DNA of 64,000 bases from Hydrogenovibrio halophilus DSM 15072 (GTDB lineage: Bacteria > Pseudomonadota > Gammaproteobacteria > Thiomicrospirales > Thiomicrospiraceae), in the NCBI RefSeq assembly GCF_000384235.1, contig NZ_KB913033.1, positions 999,164 to 1,063,163 of the forward strand, given 5' to 3'. The notes beneath the pieces were generated by a model. The model worked only from the letters and a program-made list of their open reading frames with translations. It ran no database searches and was not told where the DNA came from. Within the stretch, counting starts at the first letter, position 1, and each line of letters starts with the position of its first letter. Both the position numbers and the translations under genes were made by a program. Below, piece after piece: positions 60,152-64,000 of the stretch.

Positions 60152-61522
60152 TTAAAGCACCCATTGCCAGTAAGTCAGGGCGATGAGGGTGACCAGAGCA
60201 ATCCCCGACAGATTGAACACCAGCCCGTATTGGGCCATGGTTTTGACGTCCACCGCGCCGCTGGTCAGGGCAATGGCATTGGGCGGCGTGGAAATGGGCA
60301 GCATGAACGCATAGCTGGCGCTGACGGTGGCGACCATCATCAGCAAACGTGGGTCGAGTCCGCTTTGCTCGCACACCGCGAACACCACCGGCAGCACCAT
60401 CGCAATCAGGGCGGTGTTGCTGGTGATCACGGTACTGAAGGTGACCATGGCCGAGAGCAATCCCAGCACCAGCCACAAGGGATGCACCGCCAGCGTCTGC
60501 AAGGCCCAGGCCAGCCGGTCGGCCAGACCCGTGCTTTCAAAGGCCTGGGCAATCGCAAACCCGGCCCCGAACAGAAACAGAATGTCCCAGGGCAGGCGCC
60601 GGGTGTCCAACCAGGTCAGAATCCGAAACGGGGGCAGAAACAACAACAGCCCAAAGCCGAGCAGCAGGCCCTTCTCATTCAAGCCCGACAACCCCCAACC
60701 CACTGAAAGCAGGGTATTGACTACCAGCACCGCCACCAGCAGGTAAAGCAGGCGCGCCACCTTTTTTTGGTCATTGCGCATGGGTTTGGGGTCAAACTCG
60801 GCCATCAGCGGTGTTTTATCGGTGCCCAGTGCCAGCACCCAGCCTAGGATCACAAACATGGGTCCGATCAGGGGCAGCACCAGCCCAATCCATTCGCCGA
60901 ACGCAATCGGGGCGATGTTGTGCTGGTCGAAAAAGCCAAACAGAATCAGATTGGGTGGGGTGCCGATGGGGGTGAGGATGCCGCCGACACTGGCCCCGTA
61001 AGCAATCGCCAGCGCAAAGCGCATCTGCAGGCCGCGCTGATCGCTCAGAAACATCGCCAGCGGCATCAGCAGCAACGCGGTGGTGGTGTTGGACAAAAAC
61101 GCGCTCAAGCCGCCGGATGTGATCGCCAGCGCATAAATCATCCCGCGCGGGGTATTGGGAAACACGCTCAGCATCTTGCGCGAGATCAGATGGTGCAGCT
61201 CGGTTTTTTCCACCGCCAGTGCGATCAGAAACCCACCGATGAACAGAAAAATGATCGACTGGGCATAGTTGGGCGCGACCTCATTGGTGCCGGTCAGTCC
61301 GAACAACGGAAACAGCACAATCGGCAACAGCGACACCCAGCCCAGCGGCATCGCCTGATTGGACCAGAGGGTGACCATCAGCGCAATCAAGCCCAGCAGA
61401 ATCGATTGGTCCGGGTTCAGAAACACCTGCCCCAGTGCAAAAACCACCAAGCCTGCTGCCAGGGCCCAACCCAGGCCTTTTGCCGAAAAACCGGCGGTGT
61501 TTGCAGGGAGGGTGTCAGTCAT
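60152..61522 (-). CDS. SLC13/DASS-family sodium-coupled anion symporter
   Basis: A 456-residue transporter with about 11 helices. Two repeats carry the family's sodium and substrate motifs: LSAFLSNTTTALLLMPLAMF (S-N-T) and GGILTPIGTPPNLILFGFF in the first half, and FSTVITSNTALIAMVLPVVF with MLPISTPPNAIALTSG in the second. Substrates of the family are di- and tricarboxylates or sulfate; which one applies here is not evident, although in autotrophs dicarboxylate or sulfate uptake is common. It overlaps the SLAC1-like gene by 8 bp, so they are expressed together. Confidence 0.9.
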   Translation of the reverse strand: MTDTLPANTAGFSAKGLGWALAAGLVVFALGQVFLNPDQSILLGLIALMVTLWSNQAMPLGWVSLLPIVLFPLFGLTGTNEVAPNYAQSIIFLFIGGFLIALAVEKTELHHLISRKMLSVFPNTPRGMIYALAITSGGLSAFLSNTTTALLLMPLAMFLSDQRGLQMRFALAIAYGASVGGILTPIGTPPNLILFGFFDQHNIAPIAFGEWIGLVLPLIGPMFVILGWVLALGTDKTPLMAEFDPKPMRNDQKKVARLLYLLVAVLVVNTLLSVGWGLSGLNEKGLLLGFGLLLFLPPFRILTWLDTRRLPWDILFLFGAGFAIAQAFESTGLADRLAWALQTLAVHPLWLVLGLLSAMVTFSTVITSNTALIAMVLPVVFAVCEQSGLDPRLLMMVATVSASYAFMLPISTPPNAIALTSGAVDVKTMAQYGLVFNLSGIALVTLIALTYWQWVL

Positions 61523-62501
61523 CCGGCTGGCAGAGTTTCTGCTGCTTCATGGCGCGAAATGTCATCGCCAGCAGCTTCAGACAATAGAGGGCCAGCAGAA
61601 TCACCATGATCGCGGCCAGCCAGAAATAGCCCTCGTCCAGGGTGGCTCGATGCATGGCGAGACTGGCCATGGCAAAGGCGGCGATGGGAAAGGTATAGGC
61701 CCACCAGGACAGGGCAAACGGCAGTTTCTGGAACTTGGGCAGGGAGGCGAGCATCAGCAGCAGCATGAACAGGGCGAGTGAGTACAGTGTCATCCCAAAC
61801 AGGCTCAGGTGCAGGGGACTTTGCAGGGTCATGTAACTGACAAAGCCGATGGCCGGCGGCGCGATGAAAATAAACAGGGTCGGCAGCATTTTGGGCATCA
61901 GAGCCGGATGAAACACGATGCGATAAAACAGGACCGCAAACAAAATCGGCCAGAAAAACAGGCCCACGCTGAAGAAAAACCAGTTGACCTCAGCACTGGC
62001 GTGGGCGACTCCGGCCAAGGGGACGACGATGTTGCCCACAATCGGGATAAACCAGGCGGGATTGGCCTGCTCGATTTTGAAGTGTTCGAGATGTAGCCAG
62101 TGATAAAACACCCAAATGGTGAGCAGCAGGTGCAGGATCGCGGCAAACAGCCATACCCAGAAAGAGGCGAGCATCCAGTCGAATTCGAGCAAAATTTTGC
62201 TGACCAGAAGGCCGCTGATGGTCAGAGTCGGTACGAAAAACAGTTTCAGCGGATGGTTGAGTTCCGCCAGCCAGGCCTGTGGGTGTTTCAAGGCCTTGAT
62301 GCCGTACAGGGTCAGCAAGCCCACAAAGAGAGCCAGGGTGATCAGAGCCAGTCCGACGGCCACGGGGGCCAGCCAGTTCTGATCAAACAACCAGGTCTGG
62401 TGGTTTTTGAGGGTGATCACGGCCAGTGTCAGGCCGCCCAGCCCCATGGTCATGCCAAAAAAAGCGGCAGGAAAATACGCCAGCCGTTGCCAGAAAGACA
62501 T
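61515..62501 (-). CDS. SLAC1/TehA-family anion channel or exporter
   Basis: A 328-residue membrane protein with ten helices of the TehA/SLAC1 fold. Diagnostic stretches: PAAFFGMTMGLGGLTLAV with the gate region, NPAWFIPIVGNIVVPLAG, and FFWPILFAVLFYRIVFHP (pore helix residues). Family members conduct nitrate, chloride, sulfite or malate. GGGAGAGCACA before the ATG is a good ribosome-binding site. It overlaps the SLC13 gene by 8 bp; the pairing suggests movement of related anions in opposite or linked directions. Confidence 0.88.
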   Translation of the reverse strand: MSFWQRLAYFPAAFFGMTMGLGGLTLAVITLKNHQTWLFDQNWLAPVAVGLALITLALFVGLLTLYGIKALKHPQAWLAELNHPLKLFFVPTLTISGLLVSKILLEFDWMLASFWVWLFAAILHLLLTIWVFYHWLHLEHFKIEQANPAWFIPIVGNIVVPLAGVAHASAEVNWFFFSVGLFFWPILFAVLFYRIVFHPALMPKMLPTLFIFIAPPAIGFVSYMTLQSPLHLSLFGMTLYSLALFMLLLMLASLPKFQKLPFALSWWAYTFPIAAFAMASLAMHRATLDEGYFWLAAIMVILLALYCLKLLAMTFRAMKQQKLCQPDD

Positions 62502-62745
62502 TGTGCTCTCCCTTTCTCATGTCGGTTACGCAAAGTGTACGAGTTCCATTCGGGTTTGCAATCAGATTGTGTGACAATGGCGTACAAACAACACTGAGAG
62601 AGGGGCTGTTTTCGCGGCCGTTGACCTTGGTTTTCGCCATTTCGGCCTCCTAATTGATCCAGCGCAAAGCCGTTTGAAAAATACTCAAAAAATCTCATTT
62701 CTTGTGTAAGATGATTGTTTTATTCACGTATGGCTGAACGCAATC

Positions 62746-64000
62746 ATGGCCACACCTTTGATCCCGGACGAATTACAAGCCGCGATGGGGACGACCCATT
62801 TCTTTTTTGTCATGGACGCTCAGGGCCAGTTGACCGAGGTCAGTGACAACATTGAATCGGTGCTGGGCTATGCGAAGGCCGATTTTCTGGGCGCGTACGA
62901 CCGCTTTCTGACCCCGAGACCGGAAAACGAACGGGTTGGCCATTTTCTGGAACAGGCCATCAGCGGTCATCCTTCGCCGGCGTTTTCGATTGAAATCTGC
63001 GATGCGTCCGGTCAAAAGCGCTGGTTGCAGGTGCAGTTTTTCCCCAAACCCAATCCGGATGAACACGCGGGTAGGGCATCGGTTCAGGCCGAAGGCTTTG
63101 CCACGGACATCACCGTGTTCAGCCAATTGCTGGAGGAATCTTCGCGTCTGACCCAGCGATTGGAACGGGCACAGCGTCTGGCCAAGGTCGGCATCTGGGA
63201 ATACGACCATGTCGGTGACGACTTTTATTGTTCGCCCGGACTTCATGCCATTCTGGCGGTGTCGCAAGACGATTGCCCGCTGACCATGGACGTGTTTCTG
63301 GAGTTTGTGGACCCGGCCGACCGGCATCAGGTGTCTCAGTTGCTGCATTCGGTGGTGACGGCGTCGCATCCGTTGCGCTCGGAATACCGCCTGCGCCTCA
63401 GGGACGGGCAATTGCGCCATGTGGTGGGCGAAACCGAAACCCTGTTCGATGCCGAAGGCAACCCGCGTTTGACCACGGGCACCTTGCAGGACATTACCGA
63501 TTTGCACCTGACCGAGAAAAAGGTCAGCCACATGCGTTCCCTGCTGGCCGAAACCGAAAGCATTGCCCAGATCGGCTCCTGGGAGTTGGAACTCGACACC
63601 CACCGCCTGCATTATTCCAAAGGCGCTTATTTGATCCACGGATTTGAGGTCGGCCGAGAGGTGGTTCTGGAAGACGTGTTTGCGCAAATGCCGGAAAACG
63701 ACCGCCGCAAAATGCAGGCCGAGATCGTCAAAGCCACCGACACGGGCGAAGAGCGGGAACTGGTTCACGCCATCATCCGTGAGGACGGCACCAAACGCTG
63801 GCTGTTGCAGCGCGGCGTGACCAAATACGATCTGGCCGGAAAGCCGGTGCGACTGGTGGGCACGGTTCAGGACATTACCGAGCGCAAAGTGGCCGAAGAA
63901 GAACTGTATTATCTGGCCCATCACGATGCCCTGACCGGTTTGGCCAACCGCTCGCTGTTTACCGACCTGTTGCATCAGGCCATTGCCGAAAACCAGCGTA
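62746..64000 (+). CDS. Multi-PAS sensor with GGDEF domain, 5' part only
   Basis: The frame from the ATG at 62746 is open to the end of the window (418 codons). Three PAS/PAC domains follow each other: about 18-125 (FFFVMDAQGQLTEVSDNIESVLGY), 145-260 (RLAKVGIWEYDHVGDDFYCSP, TTGTLQDITDLHLTEKK) and 275-385 (IAQIGSWELELDTHRLHY, LVGTVQDITERKVAEEEL). Then a GGDEF domain begins (YLAHHDALTGLANRSLF). No membrane segment is present, so it is cytoplasmic. Whether an EAL domain follows lies outside the window. A nearby long frame on the other strand is not a gene. Confidence 0.88.
   Translation, partial: MATPLIPDELQAAMGTTHFFFVMDAQGQLTEVSDNIESVLGYAKADFLGAYDRFLTPRPENERVGHFLEQAISGHPSPAFSIEICDASGQKRWLQVQFFPKPNPDEHAGRASVQAEGFATDITVFSQLLEESSRLTQRLERAQRLAKVGIWEYDHVGDDFYCSPGLHAILAVSQDDCPLTMDVFLEFVDPADRHQVSQLLHSVVTASHPLRSEYRLRLRDGQLRHVVGETETLFDAEGNPRLTTGTLQDITDLHLTEKKVSHMRSLLAETESIAQIGSWELELDTHRLHYSKGAYLIHGFEVGREVVLEDVFAQMPENDRRKMQAEIVKATDTGEERELVHAIIREDGTKRWLLQRGVTKYDLAGKPVRLVGTVQDITERKVAEEELYYLAHHDALTGLANRSLFTDLLHQAIAENQR

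Noticed and set aside
62773..63975. 400-codon open frame on the minus strand at the right edge
   Set aside because: Antisense to three clear PAS domains and a GGDEF start; composition-driven.
1..64000. CRISPR arrays, tRNA and rRNA genes
   Set aside because: No regularly spaced direct repeats of CRISPR type and no tRNA cloverleaf or rRNA sequence were recognised on reading both strands.

Overview
The window looks like a chromosomal segment of a gammaproteobacterium of moderate GC content. The block dsbA - cytochrome c assembly - engB - polA - thrB resembles the arrangement near the origin in Pseudomonas and relatives. System II (CcsA/ResB) cytochrome c maturation, a six-gene Mrp sodium/proton antiporter, SLC13 and SLAC1 transporters and several c-di-GMP enzymes suggest a marine or halotolerant bacterium. 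A Thiomicrospira-like sulfur oxidiser would fit, but that is an inference. I see no tRNA, rRNA or CRISPR array.

Layout. 1-1025 is the start of oligopeptidase A (prlC, runs off the left edge). 1.1-14.6 kb is a defence island: an AlbA_2/Schlafen-type protein coupled to a single-chain type IIG restriction-methylation enzyme, then, divergently, a complete type I Wadjet operon (jetA-jetB-jetC-jetD). That operon is split by two toxin-antitoxin pairs: a ribbon-helix-helix/MazF pair between jetA and jetB, with its own promoter and operator, and a HEPN/MNT (HepT/MntA) pair between jetC and jetD, overlapping jetD. 14.6-17.2 kb holds yjbQ, a small lipoprotein and a Na/Pi cotransporter. 17.4-23.3 kb is mrpA(B)CDEFG. 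23.5-31 kb carries mlaA, an OxyR-like regulator, a GGDEF-EAL receptor coupled to a PhnD-like binding protein, and acetolactate synthase. 30.8-35.3 kb is dsbA, ccsA, resB and engB.

35.3-38.2 kb is an AT-rich scar (AIPR protein, a pseG fragment, a decayed insertion sequence). 38.2-50 kb returns to ordinary genes: alkB, a pRiA4b ORF-3-like protein, a TraF-like outer-membrane protein, a HipA-like kinase, polA, thrB, a PAS-GGDEF enzyme and a DUF4395 protein. 50.7-57.9 kb is a second accessory cluster on the minus strand: membrane protein, small protein, a uracil-DNA-glycosylase-like gene broken by an intact IS3-family element, a DUF2779 double-nuclease protein, a WYL regulator and a PD-(D/E)XK protein. 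Two perfect copies of GCGACA-N5-TGTCGC exactly 60 bp apart sit in its control region. 58.1-64 kb has a 2OG dioxygenase, dps, an SLC13 symporter, a SLAC1-type channel and the start of a multi-PAS GGDEF sensor.

Across the whole window a 12-bp perfect palindrome, ACCAGGCCTGGT, occurs at least 11 times, mostly between genes. Within genes it is nearly always read as Gln-Ala-Trp. It looks like a genome-wide signal sequence. The best candidates for undescribed biology are the toxin-antitoxin-loaded Wadjet operon, the WYL-linked nuclease cluster with its twin operators, and this palindrome family.
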